From the NCBI GenBank assembly GCA_945897515.1, contig CAMDFO010000042.1, positions 1 through 36,432 of the forward strand: DNA of 36,432 nucleotides, read 5' to 3'. Source of the DNA: Rhodoplanes serenus (lineage in GTDB: Bacteria > Pseudomonadota > Alphaproteobacteria > Rhizobiales > Xanthobacteraceae). Of the stretch, positions 7,050-13,967 are shown piece by piece (the stretch's first letter is position 1; every line of letters begins with the position of its first letter). Position numbers and translations under genes: made by a program. The notes beneath the pieces were generated by a model, which worked only from the letters and a program-made list of their open reading frames with translations, did not search any database and was not told where the DNA came from.

Positions 7050-8723
7050 TTATTCGTCGTCCGGGTTGAGGAACTGGTGGATCGCCGCCACCACGACTGA
7101 GCCTTCGCCGACGCCCGACGCCACGCGCTTGACCGACCCCGAGCGCACGTCGCCGACCGCGAACACGCCATCGGTGGTGGTGACGAATGGCGAGGCCAGC
7201 GCCTTGCCGTTGTCGTCCTGGCCGGTGCGGATGAAGCCTTTCTTGTCGAGCGTCAGGCAGCCGTCGAGCCATTCGGTGTTCGGCTCGGCGCCGATCATGA
7301 CGAACACGTTGCCGATGCGATGGATCGCCGTCGCCGCGCTGTCGCGGTTGCGCCAGCTCACCTCGCGCAGCAGGTTGTCGCCTTCGAGGCCGACGATCTC
7401 GGTTCGCGGATGCAGCGTGATGCGCGGCGACGAGTCGATGCGCTGCACCAGGTAATCCGACATGGTGTCCGCGAGGCCCTTGCCGCGGACTAGGATGTGC
7501 ACGTGCCGTGCCGTCCGCGACAGGAACACCGCGGCCTGGCCCGCGGAATTTCCCCCGCCGACCACGATCACGTCCTCGCCGGTGCAGAGCTGCGCCTCCA
7601 TCGCGGTCGCGGCGTAATGGATGCCCTGGCCCTCGAAGCGTTCGAAGTTCGTGACGTCGAGCTTGCGATATCGCGCGCCGGTGGCGATCACCACGGCGCG
7701 GGCCTGCACGGTCTGTTGGTCTTCGAGTTTCACGCGATAGGGCTGCGTCTCGCATTCGAGTCCGGTCACCGCCCGCGAGATCGCGAGCTGGGCGCCGAAC
7801 TTCTGCGCCTGGATCTGGGCTCGGCCGGCGAGAGCCTCGCCCGAGATGCCGGTCGGGAATCCGAGGTAGTTTTCGATTTTCGACGATGTCCCGGCCTGCC
7901 CGCCGGGCGCCAACGCCTCGAACACGATGGTGCGCAACCCTTCCGAGGCCGCATAGACCGCGGCCGCGAGCCCGGCCGGTCCGGCGCCGACCACGGCAAC
8001 GTCGAACACGTCGGCAGGGTCCAGCACATCGGTCAGTCCGAGTTCATCGGCGAGCGCCGCGTTGGACGGATTGCGGAGGATGCGCGCGCCGGCCGCGACC
8101 ACCACGGGAAGCTGGTCGGGGGTTATTTTGAGACACGACAGGAACCCGCCGCCATCCGGATCGGTTTCGGTGTCGTACAGCCGGAACGGATAGCCATTAC
8201 GGCCGAGGAACCGCTGCAGCCGCATCGTGTCGCCGCCGTGCGACGGCCCGATCAGCTCGACGCCAGCCTGATCGTGCTCCATGAGCCCGACGCGGCGCAG
8301 GATGAACGCCCGCATCATGATTTCGCCGATGTCGGACTCGCTGCTGACCAGCCGCCGGAAATCGGCGCGCTTGATCCGCACCACGCGGGCATCTGTGGTG
8401 GCGCGCGCCGAAATGAGAATCTGCCGGTTGTTGAACAGGTCGATGTCGCCGGTGAACTCGCGCTCGCCGTGCAGCCGGACGACAGTTGTCGTGCCCTCGA
8501 TGTCGAGATCGAAAATCTCGATTGTGCCCTCCAGCACCAGGAAGAAATCGGCGCCGCGCTGGCCGCGTTCGAACAGCATGGTCCCCTTCGGGTGCCGTTC
8601 CTCGACGCCATAGCCGGCGACACGCTGCGCCATCTCCTCGCTCAGGCGTGGGAAGGTCTGCGCCTCGCGGGCGTAAGGGTCGGAAGGATCGACGATGCGC
8701 TGGCTGGTGGAGGCGTCGCTCAT
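7050..8723 (-). CDS. Cyclic-nucleotide-binding-domain / thioredoxin-reductase-like flavoprotein
   Basis: A 557-aa fusion. Residues about 25-145 are a CRP-type cyclic-nucleotide-binding domain (FLVLEGTIEI, GEREFTGDIDLF). Residues about 155-230 look like a thioredoxin/glutaredoxin-like domain without a CXXC. Residues 240-557 are a thioredoxin-reductase-like FAD/NADPH module with VGAGPAGLAA (245-254), GGQAGTSSKIENY (274-286), VVGGGNSAGQAA (387-398) and a C-terminal GDVRSGS. At the place of the CATC redox centre the protein reads YAATA (370-374), so both catalytic cysteines are alanine and it cannot be a normal thioredoxin reductase. It may be a ferredoxin/flavodoxin reductase-like or signal-gated diaphorase. 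It is divergent from the gene at 8848 and converges with the Bug gene ending at 7040. Confidence 0.9.
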   Translation of the reverse strand: MSDASTSQRIVDPSDPYAREAQTFPRLSEEMAQRVAGYGVEERHPKGTMLFERGQRGADFFLVLEGTIEIFDLDIEGTTTVVRLHGEREFTGDIDLFNNRQILISARATTDARVVRIKRADFRRLVSSESDIGEIMMRAFILRRVGLMEHDQAGVELIGPSHGGDTMRLQRFLGRNGYPFRLYDTETDPDGGGFLSCLKITPDQLPVVVAAGARILRNPSNAALADELGLTDVLDPADVFDVAVVGAGPAGLAAAVYAASEGLRTIVFEALAPGGQAGTSSKIENYLGFPTGISGEALAGRAQIQAQKFGAQLAISRAVTGLECETQPYRVKLEDQQTVQARAVVIATGARYRKLDVTNFERFEGQGIHYAATAMEAQLCTGEDVIVVGGGNSAGQAAVFLSRTARHVHILVRGKGLADTMSDYLVQRIDSSPRITLHPRTEIVGLEGDNLLREVSWRNRDSAATAIHRIGNVFVMIGAEPNTEWLDGCLTLDKKGFIRTGQDDNGKALASPFVTTTDGVFAVGDVRSGSVKRVASGVGEGSVVVAAIHQFLNPDDE

Positions 8724-8847
8724 GGGCCGAAGCTATGGCCGGAACGGCGGCGCTGCAATGACCCTCGCTCGACGCGCCGGCCTCGTTGCGCATAAACTGG
8801 GCAACGGGCCGCAAGGCCGAATATTTCATCGGGAGCGAAGCGTCGCC

Positions 8848-9792
8848 ATGGCCGGACCCAAGCTGAAGACCGTCACCCGCACGCAGGGCAACAACCAGGC
8901 GCTGAAGGACGGCACGGTGAAGCCGAAGACCTTCGAATTCGATTTCGAGGAGGTCGAGCCGATCATAGCCGCGTTCCGCCGGATGGTGCGCGGCAACGAG
9001 TTCGACATCGCCGAGATGGCGTTCACCACCTACATCTGCGCCAAGGCGCACGGCAAGCCGATGACGGCGATCCCGATCTTCATCGTGCGCGCGTTCCATC
9101 ACGGCGCGATCCTGGTCAACACCAAGGCCGGCATCCGCACGCCGAAGGACCTCGAAGGCAAGAAGGTCGGCGTCAACCGTGGCTACACCGTCACCACCGG
9201 CGTCTGGGCGCGCGGCGTGCTGGCATCGGAATATGGCGTCGACCTGAGCAAGATCACCTGGGTGCTGTCCGGCGACGAGCACGTCGCGGAGTACAGGCCG
9301 CCGGGGAACGTGGTGCCGATCGAGTCCGGCAAGAAGATGGATGAGATGCTCAAATCAGGCGAGCTCGCTGCTGCGATCGGCGTCGACATCGATCATCCGG
9401 ACATCAAGCCGCTGATCCCGAACGCGCTGGATGCCGGTTTGGCGGCGCTCAAAAGCCGCGGCCATTATCCGATCAACCACACCATCGTCATCAAGGACGA
9501 GCTGATCGCGAAATATCCCGATCTCGCCGCCGATGTGTTCAATGCCTTCGTCGAGGCCAAGCGGGTTTACCTGGAGCGGCTGAAGGCCGGCAAGATCGAC
9601 AAGCCGACCGGCGTCGACAAGGTGCATCAGCGCGTGATGGAGATCGCAGGCGATCCGTTGCCGTACGGGATTGCGCCGAACCGCAAGGTGATCGAGGAAC
9701 TGATCGGCCACGCGCTGAGCCAGGGCATTATTACGAAGCCGGTGAGCGTGGACGATCTGTTCGCGCCGAGCACGCGCGGGCTGGTGGGGTAG
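8848..9792 (+). CDS. 4,5-dihydroxyphthalate decarboxylase-like / NMT1-like binding-fold protein
   Basis: A 314-aa protein with a periplasmic-binding-protein fold but no signal peptide. The arrangement (substrate-binding strand, RMVRGNEFDIAEMAF at about 46-60, then TPKDLEGKKVGV near residue 100) is what I recall for 4,5-dihydroxyphthalate decarboxylase and related NMT1/THI5-like proteins. With a phthalate-type Rieske oxygenase in the same window, a cytoplasmic decarboxylase is plausible, but the family also includes binding proteins, so the reaction is not settled. The ATG at 8848 is preceded by GGGAG at a rather long spacing of 12; in-frame codons back to 8695 overlap the start region of the divergent neighbour. 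It stands alone, converging with the Bug gene that ends at 9983. Confidence 0.7.
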   Translation: MAGPKLKTVTRTQGNNQALKDGTVKPKTFEFDFEEVEPIIAAFRRMVRGNEFDIAEMAFTTYICAKAHGKPMTAIPIFIVRAFHHGAILVNTKAGIRTPKDLEGKKVGVNRGYTVTTGVWARGVLASEYGVDLSKITWVLSGDEHVAEYRPPGNVVPIESGKKMDEMLKSGELAAAIGVDIDHPDIKPLIPNALDAGLAALKSRGHYPINHTIVIKDELIAKYPDLAADVFNAFVEAKRVYLERLKAGKIDKPTGVDKVHQRVMEIAGDPLPYGIAPNRKVIEELIGHALSQGIITKPVSVDDLFAPSTRGLVG

Positions 9793-9841
9793 CTAGCGCG
9801 GCTCTCTCGTTACCTACGGAGCCCAACGCCACAAAATCGGT

Positions 9842-9933
9842 GTCATGCCCGGGCTTGACCCGGGCATCCATGCGATAGAGCGGCATACTCGTTCGTACGA
9901 ATTGCGATGCGGAGAGATCGTATGGATGACAGC
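9842..9933. repeat. Decayed type B palindromic repeat
   Basis: The left arm GTCATGCCCGGGCTTGACCC is intact and pairs locally with GGGCATCCATG, but the right arm is reduced to a short TGGATGAC. This looks like an eroded copy of the family at 5640, 13862 and 30687. It lies between the stops of two convergent genes, where it could act as a bidirectional terminator or RNA end-stabiliser; no U-tract is seen. Confidence 0.55.
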
Positions 9934-9982
9934 GGGTGTTGGCGTGGTGACAGTGGCAGGTGACGGCGGCGAGTAGGATTCC

Positions 9983-10963
9983 TCACTCCACCTTGATCCC
10001 CGCTCGCTTCACCACCTCGGCCCACTTGGCGATCTCGGCCTTCACGAATGGATCGATATCCTTCAGCGCCATGTCGGACGGATCGCCCGCGGTAGCGGCG
10101 ATGCGCTGCTGGATCGAGGGTTCGGCGAGCGCCTTGCGCACTTCGTCGTGGAGCTTTTGAATGATCGGCTGCGGCGTGCTCTTGGGCGCCCAGAGCCCGA
10201 ACCAGGTGTGGTACTCGTAGCCCGGCACGCCGGCTTCGTCGACGGTCGGGAGTTCGGGCATCAGCGTCGAACGTTTCTTGGAGGTGATGGCGAGCGCACG
10301 CACCTTGCCCTGCTTGGCGAGGCTCATCGCCGTCGACATGTTGTCGAAGAACACCGGGACGCGTCCTGAGATCACATCCAGATAGGCCGGCTGCGCGCCG
10401 CGATAGGCGATGTGCCCCATCTGGGTGCCGGTCATCATCTTGAACAGCTCGGGCGCAAGGTGCTGGCCGGTGCCGTTGCCGGCAGAGGCATAGTCGATCT
10501 TGCCGGGCTGTGACTTCAGCAGCGCGACCAGATCCTTGATCGACTTCACCGGCAGATCGTTGTTCACGACCGCCAGGAACGGATAGGTGGCAAGCATCGC
10601 CACCGGCGTGAAATCCGCGAGCGCGTCATAGGGCAGCTTGGCGAACAGGCTGGGATTGACCGCCATGTTGCCGTTGAGCCCGACTAGAATCGTGTAGCCG
10701 TCCGGCGCAGCCTTGGCGACGGCTGCGGTGCCGACCAGCATGCCCGCACCGGTGCGGTTCTCGACCACGAAACCCTGGCCGAGCTGCTTCGAAAGCTGAT
10801 CGCCCATTATTCGGGCGAGGGTGTCGGTCCCGCCGCCTGCGGCGGAAGGGACGACGAACGTCACCGGCCTGGTGGGGTAGCTCTGTGCGTGCAGCGCGTT
10901 CGGTGCGGTCAGTCCGATGATGGCTGCGGCGGCGGTCATGGCCGCGCGGAACGGAATGCGCAT
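9983..10963 (-). CDS. TctC/Bug-family periplasmic solute-binding protein (classical subgroup)
   Basis: A 326-aa Bug protein with a signal peptide ending NALHAQ (about residue 26) and mature start SYPTRPVTFVVPSAAGGGTD. The family's ENRTGAG, AAPDGYT and a C-terminal AEIAKWAEVVKRAGIK segment are present. The ATG at 10963 has GGGAGG six bases upstream, and the signal peptide begins there; an in-frame start at 11047 adds 28 residues of no likely use. It is 84 bases downstream of the DUF7662-like gene and is probably the last gene of the operon that begins with the PanB-like enzyme, which suggests the imported compound is processed by those enzymes (inference). Confidence 0.9.
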   Translation of the reverse strand: MRIPFRAAMTAAAAIIGLTAPNALHAQSYPTRPVTFVVPSAAGGGTDTLARIMGDQLSKQLGQGFVVENRTGAGMLVGTAAVAKAAPDGYTILVGLNGNMAVNPSLFAKLPYDALADFTPVAMLATYPFLAVVNNDLPVKSIKDLVALLKSQPGKIDYASAGNGTGQHLAPELFKMMTGTQMGHIAYRGAQPAYLDVISGRVPVFFDNMSTAMSLAKQGKVRALAITSKKRSTLMPELPTVDEAGVPGYEYHTWFGLWAPKSTPQPIIQKLHDEVRKALAEPSIQQRIAATAGDPSDMALKDIDPFVKAEIAKWAEVVKRAGIKVE

Positions 10964-11047
10964 CGAGATCCTCCCGAGGTTTTTCTTGAGCTTGCCGGGA
11001 GGGTATCGGAATCCATGGACAGGGTCCATGGCGCGCGCCACGCGCAA

Positions 11048-11305
11048 TCAATATCCGAACACTGATCTCTTGCGGAAGCGCACCTTGTTGCCCTCCGGCA
11101 GACGCCGCGAGTCGTAGCCGGCGGCGCGGATCGCCTGGCTTTGCGCTCGCGGATGATGCGGCGTGTCGTCATCCCACCATTCGGCGCGAAGCGCGCTTCG
11201 CGGCAACCCGAAGCCGAGAATGTCCTCGATCTCCTCGTACGACAGGACGATCTCGGGCTTGTTCTGTGCTTGCAGATAATCGCTGAGCGGGTCGAACTTG
11301 TTCAC
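11048..11305 (-). CDS. Small DUF7662-like protein (85 aa)
   Basis: An 85-aa protein starting MNKFDPLSDYLQ, with EIVLSYEEIEDILGFGLP, a WWDDD segment around residue 43 and a basic C-terminus (KVRFRKRSVFGY). The pattern SDYL, then an acidic helix containing EIE.ILG, then a Trp-rich HPRAQ stretch and a final R/K-rich strand fits what I recall as DUF7662; the function of that family is not known to me. No signal peptide or membrane segment. It starts 12 bases after the stop of the epoxide-hydrolase-like gene, in the same operon, and precedes the Bug gene. Confidence 0.75.
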   Translation of the reverse strand: MNKFDPLSDYLQAQNKPEIVLSYEEIEDILGFGLPRSALRAEWWDDDTPHHPRAQSQAIRAAGYDSRRLPEGNKVRFRKRSVFGY

Positions 11306-11317
11306 GGTCCTGCTCGA

Positions 11318-12178
11318 TCAAACCGGATGCGCCGCCAGATGCGCCAGCAGCAATTCGCTGACGCGCTCCGGGAACTGGTCGGCGGTGAAATGGCCGCCGC
11401 CCGGCAGCACTGCGAATCGGTACGGCGCCGACACGCAATCGGCGGTGCCTTCGGCGGCAGGTCGCCCGACGGTGTCGTCGGCGTTGCCCCAGATGTAGAG
11501 CGTCGGCACCACGGTGGCGCCGACCGGCTTGTGATGCGTGCCGCGTGCGCGATACCACGCCAGCGCGCCCGACATCGCGGCCTCGTTGCCGATCACCGCG
11601 ATGTGCTGCTCGGTCGCTTCGACGGGAACGCCGTTGGCTTTGTGCCGTTCGCGCAGCCAGCGCACGTCGTCGGCCAGCACGCGTGCGACGGCATCGGGCT
11701 CGAGAAACCACTTGTGATGCGCGGAGCGGCGCTTCTGTTCGCCGTCCGGCATGTCGAGCGCGCGATTGAACGCGATCGGGTGCGGCCGCGACAGGATGGC
11801 GAGCGAGGCGAGACGTTCGGGATAGCGGCCCGCGATGGCCCAGGCCAGGCTGCCGCCCCAGTCGTGCCCGACCAGATGAAAGCGCCGGTCCTTGCCGCCG
11901 CTGGCGTCCGCGACCGCCATGGCGTCGGCAACGAGAGTGTCGAATTCGTAGTTCGAGAACTCGGATGTGTCCGGTCGCGCGCCGGGCGAGTAGCCGCGCT
12001 GGCTCGGCGCCGCCACACGATAGCCGGCGGCGGCGAGCTCGGGCACCTGCGCGCGCCACATGTGAAACGATTCCGCGAAACCGTGCAGCAGCAGGACGAG
12101 CGGCGCGTCGGCCGAGCCGGCCGTCAACGTGTCGAACACGAGTCCGGGACCGATCTCGATTTTGCGTAGCTCAACCAT
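11318..12178 (-). CDS. Alpha/beta hydrolase of the epoxide hydrolase/haloalkane dehalogenase type
   Basis: A 286-aa cytoplasmic alpha/beta hydrolase. HGFAES at 32-37 forms the oxyanion hole, and the nucleophile is Asp106 in VGHDWGG. The acid is probably Asp234 or Asp235 (GNADDTVG) and the base His263 (PGGGHFTADQ). An Asp rather than Ser nucleophile points to hydrolysis of epoxides or halogenated compounds, or to fluoroacetate-type dehalogenation; which of these cannot be told. The gene's ATGGTTGA overlaps the last codons of the upstream Cys-hydrolase gene by 8 bases, so translation is probably coupled. Part of the PanB-like operon. Confidence 0.88.
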   Translation of the reverse strand: MVELRKIEIGPGLVFDTLTAGSADAPLVLLLHGFAESFHMWRAQVPELAAAGYRVAAPSQRGYSPGARPDTSEFSNYEFDTLVADAMAVADASGGKDRRFHLVGHDWGGSLAWAIAGRYPERLASLAILSRPHPIAFNRALDMPDGEQKRRSAHHKWFLEPDAVARVLADDVRWLRERHKANGVPVEATEQHIAVIGNEAAMSGALAWYRARGTHHKPVGATVVPTLYIWGNADDTVGRPAAEGTADCVSAPYRFAVLPGGGHFTADQFPERVSELLLAHLAAHPV

Positions 12179-13031
12179 GCGCGGGAATTTTTCGTAGGAA
12201 CTCGACGATGCGCGCCGGCGAATTGGCCTCGGTCTGCTCCGCCACCGGCACGTCCCAATACTCGGACTTCGGCAGACACTCCTGGAGATGCCGCGCCGCC
12301 GAGGTGGCGTGCGAGTCGTCCTGGCCCGGAATGACCAAGGCGGGAATATCGAGTTGCAGCAAATCCTCAGGCTCGGCGCCAGGCGCGGTGTCGCGGTCGA
12401 ACATGCCGCGCATCATGCCGGTCACGATCAGCTTGTAGCGCTCGACGTTCTGTTTCGCGAACGCCTCGGCGAAGGCGCGGTCGCTGCGGATCGGCGCAGC
12501 CCACGGCCCGCCGCGCGGATCGGCGCCGAAGCTCTTGCCCGAGCTCTGCGCCACCGCGACCACCTGTTCCAGCCCGCCGTTCTGGACGAATGCCAGGTGC
12601 TCCACGAAACGTGCGTGCGTGTTGATGCGGTACTTCGCGCCGCCGACCGGCCACCACAGGATCATGCTCAGCACCATCTCGGGATGCATGACGCCGAACG
12701 CCGCCACCGGACAGCAGCCCATGCAGCCGCCCATCAGATGTGCGCGCTTGATGCCGAGATGATCGAGCAACCCTTTGCCGTTCGCGACGTAGTGCGCCCA
12801 GGTCACGTGCTCAACCCGGCCACCGGATTGGCCGCACTCGCGCCGATCGAAAATGATGCAGGTGTATTGCTTCGGCAGGTGGTCGAGCAGCTTGATCTTG
12901 GCGTAGACGCCCTGCGTGGTCCATTTTTCCAAGGTCGCGTCGAAGCCGCCCGGCGCGTACATCAGCAGCGGCGGTCCGGAGCCATGCACCTCGTAGCGCG
13001 TGGCGATGCCGTCGATGGTGGCGGTCGGCAT
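12171..13031 (-). CDS. Alpha/beta hydrolase with Cys nucleophile (286 aa)
   Basis: A 286-aa alpha/beta hydrolase in which the nucleophile elbow reads GGCMGCC (101-107), so Cys103 stands where Ser or Asp is usual. The acid position is filled by D238/D239 (GQDDSHAT). The normal C-terminal catalytic histidine is missing: the expected region reads VAEQTEANSP (263-272). The N-terminal half (residues 20-30, APGGFD) keeps the oxyanion loop. Cys nucleophiles occur in dienelactone hydrolases, but the absent His is odd. It starts three bases after the PanB-like stop and overlaps the next hydrolase by 8 bases, so the three are translated as a unit. Substrate unknown. Confidence 0.85.
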   Translation of the reverse strand: MPTATIDGIATRYEVHGSGPPLLMYAPGGFDATLEKWTTQGVYAKIKLLDHLPKQYTCIIFDRRECGQSGGRVEHVTWAHYVANGKGLLDHLGIKRAHLMGGCMGCCPVAAFGVMHPEMVLSMILWWPVGGAKYRINTHARFVEHLAFVQNGGLEQVVAVAQSSGKSFGADPRGGPWAAPIRSDRAFAEAFAKQNVERYKLIVTGMMRGMFDRDTAPGAEPEDLLQLDIPALVIPGQDDSHATSAARHLQECLPKSEYWDVPVAEQTEANSPARIVEFLRKIPAHG

Positions 13032-13034
13032 GGA

Positions 13035-13844
13035 TCAGCCCTTGATCTGCTTGCCGGCGCGCGCGTCGGCGATCAGCGCCCCGAAGGCGTCGAGCGCGGC
13101 CTTGGCGGTGTTGCTGTAGGTATCGGTCTTGGAGTCGAGCCACTTCTCGCCGTAGCCGATCGCGGTGATCGCGAGCCGCACCCGGCCGTCGAGCCACGGC
13201 CCGCCGCCGAAGCCGCCGATCACCGGGATCGAAACCGCCTTCGCCACCGCAGCGCCCGCGACCGGTCCGGAATTGGTGAAATCGAGCAGCGCCGCGCCGC
13301 AAGCTTCGAGCAGCTTTGCTTCGTCGATGAGCTTGCCCGCGGCTTCCGCCGTGGCCTGTGCCTGCGGCGAGTTCTGCGCGCTGTAGGGAATGCCGAACTT
13401 CGATGCGGTCTGTGGCGTCAGGCCGAATTGCGCGAACACCGGGATGCCGGCGGCGACCACGGCGCGCACCGCGTCGGGATAATCCGCGGCAGCATCGAGC
13501 TTCACCATGTCGGCGCCGCCTTCATTCACGAGGCGCTGTGCGGCGCGCACGGCGGCCGCGGGACTCTCCTGCACCGGGCCGTAGGGCACGTCGCAGCTTA
13601 CCAGCGCGCGCGTCGCGCCGCGGCGCACCGCTTTGCAGACGATGAGCATCTCGTCCATTGTGACTTGCAGCGGATCGTCGTGGCCCCACAGGTTGACGCC
13701 GACCGAATCGCCGACCGAAATGAAATCCACGCCGGCGCGATCGGCGATCCGCGCGATCGGCGTGTCCCACGCCACCACGCCGACGCTCTTTTTGCCGTCG
13801 CGCTTCATCTGCTGAAGTGCGGCGATGGTGACTTTGTTGTCCAT
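13035..13844 (-). CDS. PanB-like (ketopantoate hydroxymethyltransferase-related) enzyme
   Basis: A 269-aa protein with the PanB fold of the PEP mutase/isocitrate lyase superfamily: VGDSVGVNLWGHDD at 44-57, CDVPYGP at 84-90, MVKLDAAA at 113-120 and FGLTPQT at 140-146 match PanB landmarks. The metal ligands corresponding to E. coli D45 and D84 are kept (D46, D85), as is the K112 position (K115). However E114 becomes D117, the H136 position is Q139, and the catalytic E181 aligns with T190. It is therefore probably not the housekeeping pantothenate enzyme but a relative acting on another 2-oxoacid, by aldol or C-C lyase chemistry (inference). AGAGGAG precedes the ATG. It appears to be the first gene of a coupled operon. 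Confidence 0.85.
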   Translation of the reverse strand: MDNKVTIAALQQMKRDGKKSVGVVAWDTPIARIADRAGVDFISVGDSVGVNLWGHDDPLQVTMDEMLIVCKAVRRGATRALVSCDVPYGPVQESPAAAVRAAQRLVNEGGADMVKLDAAADYPDAVRAVVAAGIPVFAQFGLTPQTASKFGIPYSAQNSPQAQATAEAAGKLIDEAKLLEACGAALLDFTNSGPVAGAAVAKAVSIPVIGGFGGGPWLDGRVRLAITAIGYGEKWLDSKTDTYSNTAKAALDAFGALIADARAGKQIKG

Positions 13845-13861
13845 GACTCTCCTCTTACTCC

Positions 13862-13948
13862 GTCATGGCCGGGCTTGTCCCGGCCATCCACGTCTTGGCT
13901 CAGAGAAGGCAGAAAGACGTGGATGCCCGGCACAAGGCCGGGCATGAC
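13862..13948. repeat. Type B intergenic palindromic repeat
   Basis: Begins GTCATGGCCGGGCTTGTCCC and ends GGCCGGGCATGAC. The arms pair around ATCCACGTCTT / AAGACGTGGAT, the same central pair as in the copy at 30687-30802. It separates the ferredoxin reductase gene from the PanB-like gene on the minus strand. Confidence 0.8.
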
Positions 13949-13967
13949 GGTGTGGATGGACTCGGCA

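Noticed and set aside
13035..13844. Straightforward annotation as pantothenate-pathway panB.
   Set aside because: Residues aligning with E. coli H136 and E181 are changed and the neighbours are hydrolases, not panC; kept as PanB-like only.
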